DNA of 44,834 bases from a virus. The translations under genes and the position numbers were made by a program. The notes beneath the pieces were generated by a model. The model was not told where the DNA came from. It made no database searches and was given only the letters and a program-made list of their open reading frames with translations. The stretch is from IMG/VR virus record IMGVR_UViG_3300032086_002777, positions 1 to 44,834 of that record. One strand, 5' to 3'. The first letter of the stretch is position 1. Each line of letters starts with the position of its first letter. Shown here one piece after another: positions 24,837 to 32,334 of the stretch.

Positions 24837-25018
24837 TTTCTGGCACCAGCTGGTATGCACGCATACGCAGGGTTAGGCCCATAGCGAGGCTTTTGTTTCT
24901 TAAACTCTTGGCCACTCTCTATGCAGGCAGGCTTTGAGTCATAAACCCCAGCATCTATCATGTGAACAGAGTCACCAACGCTGGACGATAAGTACACGAT
25001 TAAAATAAGTTTGAACAT
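24833..25018 (-). CDS. Small secreted protein, 61 aa
   Basis: A short hydrophobic N-terminus (MFKLILIVYLSSSVGDS) looks like a signal peptide. The remaining 40 residues are basic with two Cys (positions about 32 and 53) that could form one disulfide in the periplasm. It lies one base after the GroES-like gene stop. Function unknown. Confidence 0.55.
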   Translation of the reverse strand: MFKLILIVYLSSSVGDSVHMIDAGVYDSKPACIESGQEFKKQKPRYGPNPAYACIPAGARK

Positions 25019-25019
25019 A

Positions 25020-25412
25020 TTATTCTACTCCTAGCACTTCACCGCAGTCAGTGCAGCGTTTATAACCCCAAAGCGAGTCATCATTGAACTCAGTCTCTAT
25101 GTCAAGATGCTTACAAACTTCAGAGTCTTCTAGGATCGCCAGAACTTCACCTTCGCTCATCACGTACAGAGTCTCACCATCAAGTTCGACTTCGATCGGA
25201 CGTGCACCTTGGAAGTAAATGTTATCACCCGGCTTTACGAGTAACGGCACTAACTTACCATTCAACATACGACCGGCACCGGCCTGCACTACGGTGCCTT
25301 CGATGATTTTCTCAGTTGACGTGCCAGCGATTTCGATACCACCATCAGTCTTGGTCTGCGCCTTTTTAGGGCGCACTAAGATCCGATCATGGAGTGTCTT
25401 GAGACTACTCAT
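25020..25412 (-). CDS. groES-like: GroES-type co-chaperonin with C-terminal zinc-ribbon-like tail
   Basis: Residues 4-96 align well with GroES: LHDRILVRPKK, the mobile loop TKTDGGIEIAGTST (with IEI in place of the usual IVL contact), GEVLAVG-like GTVVQAGAGR, VKPGDNIYF and the closing MSEGEVLAILE. It should cap the host GroEL ring and may adjust it to viral clients such as the capsid protein, as T4 gp31 does. Residues 97-130 add a tail with Cys100, His102, Cys120 and Cys123 (CKH, then CTDCGE), a likely zinc site that standard GroES lacks. It overlaps the upstream 57-aa gene by 8 bases. Confidence 0.9.
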   Translation of the reverse strand: MSSLKTLHDRILVRPKKAQTKTDGGIEIAGTSTEKIIEGTVVQAGAGRMLNGKLVPLLVKPGDNIYFQGARPIEVELDGETLYVMSEGEVLAILEDSEVCKHLDIETEFNDDSLWGYKRCTDCGEVLGVE

Positions 25413-25578
25413 CGGCTAACTCCCAGAATTCGGGTATTTCATTCACATTGGACGGGTTCCCAGGGTGGGTGCAGTAACTACATGGCGCTGCTCTAAAACA
25501 TGTGCAGCCGCAATCTTCGTATTCGAGTTCAAACGCCTCGACAGCTTCCAAACCTTCAGGTGTAAGTTGTTTACTCAT
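25405..25578 (-). CDS. Small Cys-rich protein, 57 aa
   Basis: Starts MSKQLTPEGLEAVEAFE and contains Cys at 23, 25, 27, 33 and 36 (CGCTC, then CSYCTH), enough for one zinc site. It ends ELADE, exactly as the next gene upstream does. Start and stop both overlap their neighbours by 8 bases, so it is held in a tightly coupled run ending in the GroES-like gene. Function unknown. Confidence 0.65.
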   Translation of the reverse strand: MSKQLTPEGLEAVEAFELEYEDCGCTCFRAAPCSYCTHPGNPSNVNEIPEFWELADE

Positions 25579-25765
25579 CAGCTAACTCCAAGAACTCAAC
25601 ATCATCCCATGAGAACCGCACAGGCGCTGGCTGCTGCAGCTTGTTGATAGTGTGTTGAGCGATGCCGACAGTACGTTGGGTTGCGTGAGTGATGACAACT
25701 TTGGTCAGCATCGGAGCGCCAGGCAGCTTCGCCCACCACACTTCTTCTACTTTAGGACTACTCAT
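25571..25765 (-). CDS. Hypothetical small protein, 64 aa
   Basis: ATG 25765 follows TAGGTGA at suitable spacing; a GTG three codons upstream is less likely. The sequence has an N-terminal part with several Trp and Pro and a strand-rich end (VRFSWDDVEFLELADE). Its stop and the following ATG share an 8-base overlap that is duplicated at the next junction. Function unknown. Confidence 0.55.
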   Translation of the reverse strand: MSSPKVEEVWWAKLPGAPMLTKVVITHATQRTVGIAQHTINKLQQPAPVRFSWDDVEFLELADE

Positions 25766-26030
25766 TTGAATCACCTAAGTCTAGTTCTTTTTGTTTGGTT
25801 GACTTACGCTTGGTCTGCTTAATTTCGAAGACCGCTTCGAACGCTTCAGGAGACAACGCATCGCGTGTACCGTCTTCATACTCGACAAGGTAGTCACCTT
25901 CACTGCCAACGACAACACCTTTTGGTGTCTCAACTTTGAAGGCACGAGTCATCTTTTCACACGTCACTTCGTAAGATTTGCGAACTGCTTTGTCCGACTT
26001 TGTTAGATCTAGTTGGGTTACATTTATCAT
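25758..26030 (-). CDS. Hypothetical protein, 90 aa, phage PGDYLV-type fold
   Basis: The core FKVETPKGVVVGSEGDYLVE (about residues 31-50) and DALSPEAFEAVFE (58-70) resemble a small beta-barrel family seen in many phages whose role is unknown. The C-terminus is lysine-rich. The start was moved to 26030, where ATG follows GGAGAG one base after the upstream stop; the frame continues to 26111 without a ribosome-binding site. Confidence 0.6.
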   Translation of the reverse strand: MINVTQLDLTKSDKAVRKSYEVTCEKMTRAFKVETPKGVVVGSEGDYLVEYEDGTRDALSPEAFEAVFEIKQTKRKSTKQKELDLGDSNE

Positions 26031-26031
26031 G

Positions 26032-26580
26032 TTACTCTCCGTATTTTTCCAAACGTTTAACTTCCGCGTCCGCGTAGAAGCGCATCTTCTTAGCATCACG
26101 CAATTTTTCACTGTGCTCTACTTCGCCATAGCGGTAGCACGCACGGAAAATCTCAGCGACCTGACCATTCATATTGCGAAACGAGATCAGATCTTGCAGC
26201 TGCTTAGGATCATCCTTTGGCAGCTCGTAATAGTCAGCAGTCGATCCATCTGACTTTGACTTCAAACCTGGCGCGGTGCTTGAAGTCGTCACTGTCACAT
26301 CAGGTGAGTCACCAAGTGCGCCGTACACCTCTTTAAATGGTAGGCCAAATAACACATCCACTTCACGCAGGTTCAACACCGTCATCGCTTGTTCTATAGA
26401 CGCTGCGTTAAAAACTTTAAGCGCCTTCTTTGGTACATAAGTCCCTGCACCAACGCCATGGATCTTTACGTTATAAGCATTGTCATCAAAAAACCATGCA
26501 GGGTAGTATTGATCTGGCTTCCCTTGGTATCGAACTGCCTCACTCACAGATTTAAAACGGACTAAATAATTAAACGACAT
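26032..26580 (-). CDS. Hypothetical protein, 182 aa
   Basis: Unrecognised. Three ATG codons are close together; the one at 26580 (MSFNYLVRFKS) stands nine bases after AGAGGG and is preferred over 26589. The N-terminal half is mixed alpha/beta. A Ser/Thr-rich linker lies at about 100-115, and the C-terminal 60 residues are helical and charged with one conserved-looking FRACYRYGE segment. It overlaps the small membrane-protein gene upstream by 11 bases. Confidence 0.6.
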   Translation of the reverse strand: MSFNYLVRFKSVSEAVRYQGKPDQYYPAWFFDDNAYNVKIHGVGAGTYVPKKALKVFNAASIEQAMTVLNLREVDVLFGLPFKEVYGALGDSPDVTVTTSSTAPGLKSKSDGSTADYYELPKDDPKQLQDLISFRNMNGQVAEIFRACYRYGEVEHSEKLRDAKKMRFYADAEVKRLEKYGE

Positions 26581-26680
26581 CGTCATCATCCCTCTTGTAA
26601 CTTAAATCTTTATTTACTTTCCAGACTGCGTATAAGCAGCCCACCAAAATTGCACCGCCAAAAATCAATATAGGAATCAT
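26570..26680 (-). CDS. Small single-span membrane protein, 36 aa
   Basis: ATG at 26680 overlaps the upstream stop as TAATG. The frame encodes MIPILIFGGAILVGCLYAVW, a clear membrane helix, then a charged tail ending KRDDDDVV. It fills an otherwise empty gap. Topology would place the tail in the cytoplasm or periplasm depending on insertion. Function unknown; a very similar design occurs at 27769-27903. Confidence 0.6.
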   Translation of the reverse strand: MIPILIFGGAILVGCLYAVWKVNKDLSYKRDDDDVV

Positions 26681-26883
26681 TAGTACACCGTTACGATTAC
26701 ACCATCTTTAACAACAGCGCGTGCGTCGTGCGCTTGGAGAGGGTAGTTACCGTCACCAAGCTGAGCATACGCTTCGAGGTTAATATCTGAGATCTCCTTT
26801 CGAAGATCGTCAAGATTCAAACCTAACTTACGTTCCATATATCGAATGATGGCATGGTCTGATACTACCAGGACGTCACTCAT
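26680..26883 (-). CDS. Conserved phage-type small protein, 67 aa
   Basis: The order VSDHAIIRYMERKLGLNLDD, then DLRKEISDI, and finally ARAVVKDGVIVTVY is familiar from many phage genomes, where the family is annotated only as hypothetical. The fold may be RelE/DUF4258-like (helix pair plus closing strands). ATG follows GGAGGTGTT. Placed between the ligase and a small membrane protein gene. Confidence 0.65.
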   Translation of the reverse strand: MSDVLVVSDHAIIRYMERKLGLNLDDLRKEISDINLEAYAQLGDGNYPLQAHDARAVVKDGVIVTVY

Positions 26884-26891
26884 AACACCTC

Positions 26892-27776
26892 CTAGAAATC
26901 AATTGGGTCACGGAACCCTTTGTACGTAGGGAAGCGTGGTTTATCTTTAATGCCAACCGGGAAATACTTATACGTGATAAACTTTCCGATCAGCGTTTCT
27001 TTTACTGCCCAGAGCGCGACGCGCTCGTCGCCAGTGAAGCCACTGCCTACGCTAAACTCGACGCCGGTAACAACGTCTCGCACGCGAAGCGCGCCCAGCA
27101 CTCCAGCTGGCACCATGCCTGCCTTTTCATGTGAGCGTTTGGTGTGACCTAGTTCGTCGATAGTTGCTTCATTTTCGTTGTGCATCTGTTCAACGCACTC
27201 CAAGACTTCAGCTTCTGAATCTTTGAACTGTTTTATTTTTAGGAGATAGCCTTGGTTCAAAGTCGAACGACCTTGCTTATAAGGACCATCAAGTGAACGT
27301 ACCATCACACCTTCGTACCCAATTTGGGTATGATGAGACTCAAATTCAGTCAGCATCTCAGCGTCAGCAATTAGATGGTGCTGCACAACCTCAACCTGGC
27401 CTAAACGATCTTTGAAGCCATACAGGTGCTGGTAACGATCTTTGAACTCAGCTGTGGAGTAAACATCAAATACATACAACTTCAGGCCAGCTGGATCTAA
27501 CTCGTCAGGGAAATGCTGACTCATAACCGCAGAGGTCGTCTTACGAAAGCAGTCCGGTGCACATGGATCGCCATAGACCAACTCACCATCAAACGAGAAA
27601 GGAAGATCTCCGAACAGCCCTTGAACATAACCACTGGGGATTGGTTTGAGGTTACGTGAGTACACCACACCATCCTGGATCGTGCAGCGGATGCCGTCAA
27701 GCTTAGGCGACGCGATCACAGGATAGTTTAGTTTGGTGATGTCTTCACATGTACCAGCGAGCATGGGCTTAAACAT
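26892..27776 (-). CDS. ATP-dependent DNA ligase
   Basis: Seals nicks during replication and recombination. Motif I KLDGIR is at residues 25-30 (Lys25 receives AMP). DGELVYG (about 63-69) is motif III, YEGVMVR (about 153-159) motif IV, and YLLKIKQFKD (motif V) follows near 177-186. A C-terminal OB-fold covers about 200-294. The 294-aa size is that of minimal phage ligases without an N-terminal DNA-binding domain. Its start overlaps the small membrane protein gene at 27769. Confidence 0.92.
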   Translation of the reverse strand: MFKPMLAGTCEDITKLNYPVIASPKLDGIRCTIQDGVVYSRNLKPIPSGYVQGLFGDLPFSFDGELVYGDPCAPDCFRKTTSAVMSQHFPDELDPAGLKLYVFDVYSTAEFKDRYQHLYGFKDRLGQVEVVQHHLIADAEMLTEFESHHTQIGYEGVMVRSLDGPYKQGRSTLNQGYLLKIKQFKDSEAEVLECVEQMHNENEATIDELGHTKRSHEKAGMVPAGVLGALRVRDVVTGVEFSVGSGFTGDERVALWAVKETLIGKFITYKYFPVGIKDKPRFPTYKGFRDPIDF

Positions 27777-27903
27777 CTACATCATCCTCGTGGTTATTGT
27801 CGAACGAACTTGAGTGAGTTAGGAACGCTGTGATGCAGGCTCCTGCGATGGCGATGACCAAGATCACCGCCACGCCTCCTATGTATGCGAATACTTCAAA
27901 CAC
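27769..27903 (-). CDS. Small single-span membrane protein, 44 aa
   Basis: GTG at 27903 follows AAGAGGT at good spacing and overlaps the previous stop by 8 bases. The protein has a strong membrane helix (residues 5-28, FAYIGGVAVILVIAIAGACI) and an acidic tail ending NNHEDDVDV. Its stop lies 5 bases inside the ligase start. Function unknown. Confidence 0.6.
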   Translation of the reverse strand: MFEVFAYIGGVAVILVIAIAGACITAFLTHSSSFDNNHEDDVDV

Positions 27904-28189
27904 TGCTACGTACCTCTTTCAGTGCGGACTTTAACAAGTCACGTTTGTATTTTGTGATTCGACCACCGCTGCGATAAATTTCTACACGCGTCTTAGGAAG
28001 AGTCTCGTTGTCCAAACATTTTTGCAACGCCATGATCGCTAACTCTAACATGCCGCGCTTATCGTAACTTGGTGCTGAGTAGTACCGCTTGTTACGGCGG
28101 TCATCATCTAAGCACGCGATCCAACTTTTGTAAGATCTTGGTGACACCTCCGGGAGAAGTGATGTCACCATGATGTCGATTGAAACCAT
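27896..28189 (-). CDS. Hypothetical protein, 97 aa
   Basis: Basic, helical protein with no recognised domain; the C-terminal part (GRITKYKRDLLKSALKEV) could bind nucleic acid. ATG 28189 follows GCAGGGAGAG. An alternative ATG at 28279 follows AGGTGA, would add 30 residues and would overlap the preceding gene by 44 bases; the choice between them is open. Confidence 0.55.
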   Translation of the reverse strand: MVSIDIMVTSLLPEVSPRSYKSWIACLDDDRRNKRYYSAPSYDKRGMLELAIMALQKCLDNETLPKTRVEIYRSGGRITKYKRDLLKSALKEVRSSV

Positions 28190-28235
28190 CGCGCTCTCCC
28201 TGCGCGATTCTAAAATTAGTACCAAGTCTAAGGTA

Positions 28236-28832
28236 CTAAGATCCCCATTGAGCGAGGATGTTTGCAAGGTTTGAGTCATTCGCATCACCTATTTCATTAT
28301 CTGCTGGTAACGGTGCTTCTGGCGCAGGCGCTGATGGAACACCAGGCGCACTTGGTACGGCGCTTGCACTTGGCGCAGCAGGAGCTGAAGCCGCAGGAGC
28401 GTTAGGCGTTGGGCGATCTTGTGATACAGGTTCTGATGTCGGTTTAGTGGCACCAGTTTTAAGTTGCGCTGTAACTGACTCATACAAACCTTCCGGTAAA
28501 TTTTTACGCTTGGCCCAGATGCCCTTGCTGGTTTTCTTTTTGCTGCTTGAGTGAATACGCTCATCCCAAACAACACCATCAGCATCTACTTCAAATAAGT
28601 TTTCAGGCTCAGCTGTTGCTGCTGCAGGCGCTTCTTCAAACAAGCTCTTAGCACCGGGTGCAACTTCAGCAGCAGATGGCACCGCTGCCGCTGGTTTAGG
28701 TTCAGCTGCCACAGGCTCAAGGAACGCTTGAGGAATGTCGTCACCTACTACGATCTCAAACCCGCCGGGTGTGAGTGATAGGCGAACTATATTTAGTTCG
28801 CTACCGTTGCTGTCTTTAATGGAAAAATTCAT
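28236..28832 (-). CDS. Putative DNA-replication/recombination accessory protein, 198 aa
   Basis: Contains a block at about 82-120 (DADGVVWDERIHSSSKKKTS, then GIWAKRKNLPEGL) that recurs in many phage proteins encoded beside single-strand DNA-binding or recombination genes. Flanking regions (40-80 and 130-180) are Pro/Ala-rich and disordered. The last residues, NDSNLANILAQWGS, look like a protein-interaction tail and resemble the end of the protein at 2022-2540. It follows the ssDNA-binding candidate with no gap. Confidence 0.65.
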   Translation of the reverse strand: MNFSIKDSNGSELNIVRLSLTPGGFEIVVGDDIPQAFLEPVAAEPKPAAAVPSAAEVAPGAKSLFEEAPAAATAEPENLFEVDADGVVWDERIHSSSKKKTSKGIWAKRKNLPEGLYESVTAQLKTGATKPTSEPVSQDRPTPNAPAASAPAAPSASAVPSAPGVPSAPAPEAPLPADNEIGDANDSNLANILAQWGS

Positions 28833-29723
28833 TTACACATACTCCGCATAGCCGTGTTCAACAAGAAGTTCATCGGTCCAAGAACCTTGAGCCATGAACG
28901 CTTCATAAGTAATTTCACCAGCCTTCGCTGTCATCTGTAGTTTAGGAGCTGCCTGCGCTGGTGCTTCTGCTGGTGCTTCCAATAACTCAGCTGCTGCCGT
29001 TACTGGTAACTGCTCAGGCTCAGCTGCTGCATGTAGTTGATCTTGCAACTCAGCACTTTTACTGCGCTCATAAGCTGCAGTCGCAGACGCTTCATCTAAG
29101 AAGTCAACTGGTGTGAACTCTAACTTCGGATACTCAGAAGTTTGGTCAAAACTTAAACGAGTCACTACACCTGTCATCGCAGCGTGATGTTTAACTAACT
29201 CACGACCGAAGTTCGATAAGTTCTTCAAGCTGGTTGGAGGTACTTGAACAACTGCGATGTCACCACCAACATTGTCACGAGGCACAACGATCAGACGTTT
29301 GTGATCAGCACAAGGTTTGATCTGGTTGCCTTTGGCATTTGTCTTGGCACCCCAAACATTTTGAGGGCAAGATGCGCACGCTGTGCACTGAGGCTTTTCG
29401 ATCCAGTGATCAGGAGTGACACCGTTCGCACTGGAGCAGTCTGGCTTATCACCATCACCGTCGCCAGAATAAGAACTGACAAAGTATGCCTTGCCTACAT
29501 TTTTGTTTGGTGGATCAACTGCCAAGATCACCACATCTAGGTGCTGACCTTTTGGCGCAAGCGGTACAGTACCTTTCGCACTACGCAGGGTGAATTGAAA
29601 CCCTTTGATAGAAATACGCGGTAGCGACTCGCCTGATGTAATTAACGCAGAGTTAGACTCTTGGTTCTGAAGGTGAGCTGGGAGCGTACCACCTTGTTTG
29701 AATATACTTACTTCGTTAGACAT
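28833..29723 (-). CDS. Putative single-stranded DNA-binding protein, 296 aa
   Basis: Similar in plan to phage proteins annotated as ssDNA-binding: an N-terminal beta region (LPRISIKGFQFTLRSAKGTV), a central Cys-rich part with CTACASCP and further Cys at about 97 and 137 that could hold zinc or a cluster, the strand-rich VVQVPPTSLKNLSNFG region, and an Ala/Pro/Glu-rich acidic tail (residues 225-296). A strong AGGAGG site precedes ATG 29723. High expression and location among helicase and nuclease genes support the role, which remains inferred. Confidence 0.6.
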   Translation of the reverse strand: MSNEVSIFKQGGTLPAHLQNQESNSALITSGESLPRISIKGFQFTLRSAKGTVPLAPKGQHLDVVILAVDPPNKNVGKAYFVSSYSGDGDGDKPDCSSANGVTPDHWIEKPQCTACASCPQNVWGAKTNAKGNQIKPCADHKRLIVVPRDNVGGDIAVVQVPPTSLKNLSNFGRELVKHHAAMTGVVTRLSFDQTSEYPKLEFTPVDFLDEASATAAYERSKSAELQDQLHAAAEPEQLPVTAAAELLEAPAEAPAQAAPKLQMTAKAGEITYEAFMAQGSWTDELLVEHGYAEYV

Positions 29724-29732
29724 CGCTGCCTC

Positions 29733-30167
29733 CTATTTACGAATTTGAACTTCAACTGATGAATCGTAAGTCACACCTGGAGGTGGTGCGCCGTTACCTT
29801 CATCTTTCATATAATTCTTAACAGCATCCTTTGACAATGCCTTGGTGAAGAAGTGCCATGGAAAATCATTATAAATTTTCGTAGCTAACTCTGCATCATC
29901 ACCAGCACACTTGGTGCTGAGAAACTCACGCAGTACTTCGATGTCTTCAACACCAACAAAATCTTTGGTGGTTAAGAATGCTGTGCCTTCTGAAGTCTTA
30001 GCACTGTCAGTACCAAGATCTAACAACATGTTATGCACTTCAGATAATATCGCAGCGCCTTGCTCGTCGAGTGAGCCACACGTATCTTTGTAGTCACGTG
30101 TGATCTTCGTCTTGGTGTCACGAATATTGCGGAACGCTTTGATTAGCTTGTCAAAACCGGCGGCCAT
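29733..30167 (-). CDS. Hypothetical protein, 144 aa
   Basis: Helical, charged protein of the type found next to ssDNA-binding candidates in related phages, but with no known domain. ATG follows GAGGACTAGAC, a ribosome-binding sequence shared with several other genes of this block. A near-copy of the 16-base control-region motif lies 20-35 bases upstream (30187-30202), so this gene may begin a regulated transcript. Confidence 0.6.
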   Translation of the reverse strand: MAAGFDKLIKAFRNIRDTKTKITRDYKDTCGSLDEQGAAILSEVHNMLLDLGTDSAKTSEGTAFLTTKDFVGVEDIEVLREFLSTKCAGDDAELATKIYNDFPWHFFTKALSKDAVKNYMKDEGNGAPPPGVTYDSSVEVQIRK

Positions 30168-30186
30168 GTCTAGTCCTCAATGGGTG

Positions 30187-30202
30187 TAAGAAGTGGTGAA
30201 GT
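30187..30202. promoter_or_regulatory. Distant copy of the control-region 16-mer
   Basis: TAAGAAGTGGTGAAGT differs in one base from the two repeats at 1523 and 1568 and has the same orientation. It lies in the 50-base gap upstream of the gene at 29733-30167. A regulator that acts at the control region may also act here. Confidence 0.55.
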
Positions 30203-30217
30203 TGAAAAGATAAGTTG

Positions 30218-31792
30218 TTATAAAGATGTTGTCAACAAATCTTTTAACAGCCCCTGCATATTTTGTTTTGTTGTGAGACGTTTAAACATTAAGTCCTCAA
30301 GATCTGAGCAGGACGCTTGCACAATCGTCTGCTTATTCTTCTGACTTGGACGTGTGATACGACCACATGCCTGCTCATAAATCTCATTGTCATCTATCGG
30401 TGCCCACCAGAATATGGTATGGCTGGCGGTCAACGTCAGACCATGTGCCATCGCTGCTGGGTGAGCGACGATAACTTGAAGGTCTTCATGTTGGAACGCG
30501 TGGAAAATCTCAGATCGTTTACCTGCTGCGACGTCACCATTTACAACTCCGACTGAGATGCCTTTCTTTTTGAGATGCTCTTCGATGGTCTTCATCACAT
30601 GTTTGAACGGTACGTACACCAACAACTTGTTGCCGCACTCTTCAAACGTCTGGTCCAACAAATCAAATTTAGGACGTGCTGGCAGTGTGTGCACATTCTT
30701 GTCAGCATCATAAATCGCACCACATGCGATCTGTACTAACTTCATGCGCTTAACACCTTCATTCGCAGCGTTGATCTTACCTTCCTTCAACTCTAACGTG
30801 AACGTGGTCTTCAACTCTTGATATGCCTTCGCTTGCTCACGAGACATCGTGGTGCGACGCGGCACAGTCGTGCATGGCGGCAGGTCGATACAATCATCAC
30901 GACGAAATAAAATCGAAGGCTTGATCATACTGAAGACAGTATCCTCCCAGCCTTTCTTGGCCACCCACTTGTACGGTCCCATCTGAGTCATAACACGATC
31001 ACGGAAGCGACTGAAATATCTATCAATTTTTGATGGGCAGACAACTTTGGCTTGCGCCCAAATATCTGTAGGAGCGTTAGGCATCGGCCCACCTGTCATC
31101 CACCAGATACCACGCTCGCCTAGTGTGCGAGTGAGCGCCTCGTAACGGTCTGTACCTTGGTTACGAAACTGTGTGCCTTCATCTAAGATAAATAAATTTA
31201 TGTCAGTACGATCATCTAACTCACAAGACTTGATGATCTTTTTGTCATGTACCAAATCCCAATCGCACAGAACTTTCAAACCATCGTGGTTGATAATATA
31301 AAAGTCTACATCTGAGTTGAGCATCTCCAAACGTTTTTGTTTTGAACCGTGGAGTACTGCACACTTACGATGAGGCATGTGGTAGAAAATTTCTTCTGCC
31401 CACACAGATTGAAGTGTCGAAAGTGTTGAAACAATAAAGACTTTATCAATACAGCCTTGCTTCATTAAGAAGTCAGCTGCCCACAACGCTGATAAAGTTT
31501 TGCCTGTGCCGATCTCGTTAAAGCAGAACGCTCGATAATGATTTGCCAAGAACTCTGCTGTACGCAGTTGGTGAGTGAATGGATTGAACCGCCCCGGCCA
31601 GTCGTACTCAGTTCGGATAGGTGATACTACTTCCAAACCAATACGTGCCAACTCGTGGCACGCTTGGATCGTGTGAGGCACAGCTACCCACTGCTTACCT
31701 TCGTGCTCAATCATTTTGATATTGCTGAGATAAGCGTCTGTGGTCTGAGTACCTGGCTCGATTAAAACTAACTTACCTGGGATGACTATCAC
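30218..31792 (-). CDS. SNF2/superfamily 2 DNA helicase
   Basis: ATP-driven DNA translocase or helicase for replication or recombination. Motif I NEIGTGKT is at residues 92-99, the Walker B box appears as DEGT (204-207), MTGGP gives motif III, and QACGRITRPSQ near 475 gives motif VI. The arrangement is that of phage SNF2-like helicases with two RecA folds. GTG start at 31792 overlaps the VRR-NUC stop as GTGA; the pairing of this helicase with a VRR-NUC nuclease is common in phages. Confidence 0.9.
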   Translation of the reverse strand: MIVIPGKLVLIEPGTQTTDAYLSNIKMIEHEGKQWVAVPHTIQACHELARIGLEVVSPIRTEYDWPGRFNPFTHQLRTAEFLANHYRAFCFNEIGTGKTLSALWAADFLMKQGCIDKVFIVSTLSTLQSVWAEEIFYHMPHRKCAVLHGSKQKRLEMLNSDVDFYIINHDGLKVLCDWDLVHDKKIIKSCELDDRTDINLFILDEGTQFRNQGTDRYEALTRTLGERGIWWMTGGPMPNAPTDIWAQAKVVCPSKIDRYFSRFRDRVMTQMGPYKWVAKKGWEDTVFSMIKPSILFRRDDCIDLPPCTTVPRRTTMSREQAKAYQELKTTFTLELKEGKINAANEGVKRMKLVQIACGAIYDADKNVHTLPARPKFDLLDQTFEECGNKLLVYVPFKHVMKTIEEHLKKKGISVGVVNGDVAAGKRSEIFHAFQHEDLQVIVAHPAAMAHGLTLTASHTIFWWAPIDDNEIYEQACGRITRPSQKNKQTIVQASCSDLEDLMFKRLTTKQNMQGLLKDLLTTSL

Positions 31793-32160
31793 TTGGGCTT
31801 AGCCTCGTTCAATGGTTGGTGAATTGTATCGAACAGAGTTGTGAGTTTGCCGTGAGCGTCGTCCGATCCCCACACGATGCACGCCGCGCCACTAGCAGTT
31901 AAGATCTTTTCTAACTTATCACGCTGGAGTGGTGACAGCTTACCTGTCATTGTCTTGGCTTCGATACCAACAAACACTCCTATGGTGCGGCCTACCATGT
32001 CAGGAGTGATCTCGGCAGGTACGCAGCACACAAAGTCAGGGATGCCGTTACTGCCCATACCGTTAGATACAGGCATGTACGTAAACGTGTCAGGCAGCTC
32101 AGCTGCGATGACTTTTTTGATCGTGTCTTTTACACGACCTTCTGGTGTTTGCTTAGCCAT
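31789..32160 (-). CDS. VRR-NUC (PD-(D/E)XK) nuclease
   Basis: Structure-specific nuclease expected to process branched DNA. The family core is visible: an N-terminal helix with a conserved Glu (PEGRVKDTI), GSNGIPDFVCC with Asp at about 42, GVFVGIEAKTMTGKLSPLQ with catalytic Glu-x-Lys near 67-69 and the Gln at about 78. At 123 aa it is a typical stand-alone VRR-NUC protein. It is translationally coupled to the helicase gene. Confidence 0.9.
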   Translation of the reverse strand: MAKQTPEGRVKDTIKKVIAAELPDTFTYMPVSNGMGSNGIPDFVCCVPAEITPDMVGRTIGVFVGIEAKTMTGKLSPLQRDKLEKILTASGAACIVWGSDDAHGKLTTLFDTIHQPLNEAKPK

Positions 32161-32334
32161 CTACTCTAACCTCGCTTTTACTACAGTGAGTGGTTCCTTC
32201 ACCGCGTAATACTCTTCTTCTGAAAAGTTTACGAATACCACGCCCTCACTGTTAACGTCTATGTACTTAATCAAGTCACTATTGAACAAGATACGGCGTC
32301 CCTTGTCACTGGTCAGCTCGACAAACTTAGCCAT
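32161..32334 (-). CDS. Small FlbD-like protein, 57 aa
   Basis: ATG at 32334 begins MAKFVELTSDKGRRILFNSD, with a later VVFVNFSEEEYYAVKEP. The strand pattern and the N-x-D-L-I plus Y-x-V-K-E spacing resemble small FlbD-type beta proteins, which also occur in phages without known function. The frame starts at the stop of the exonuclease and ends one base before the VRR-NUC gene, leaving no empty space. Confidence 0.6.
   Translation of the reverse strand: MAKFVELTSDKGRRILFNSDLIKYIDVNSEGVVFVNFSEEEYYAVKEPLTVVKARLE

Noticed and set aside
28258-28554. Rightward Ala/Gly-rich frame of 98 codons
   Set aside because: Antisense of the Pro/Ala-rich linker of the gene at 28236-28832.
30285-30302. GAGGACTTAATG as an internal start in the helicase gene
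   Set aside because: It would give only a 23-residue C-terminal fragment, and the sequence is explained by the EDLMF codons.
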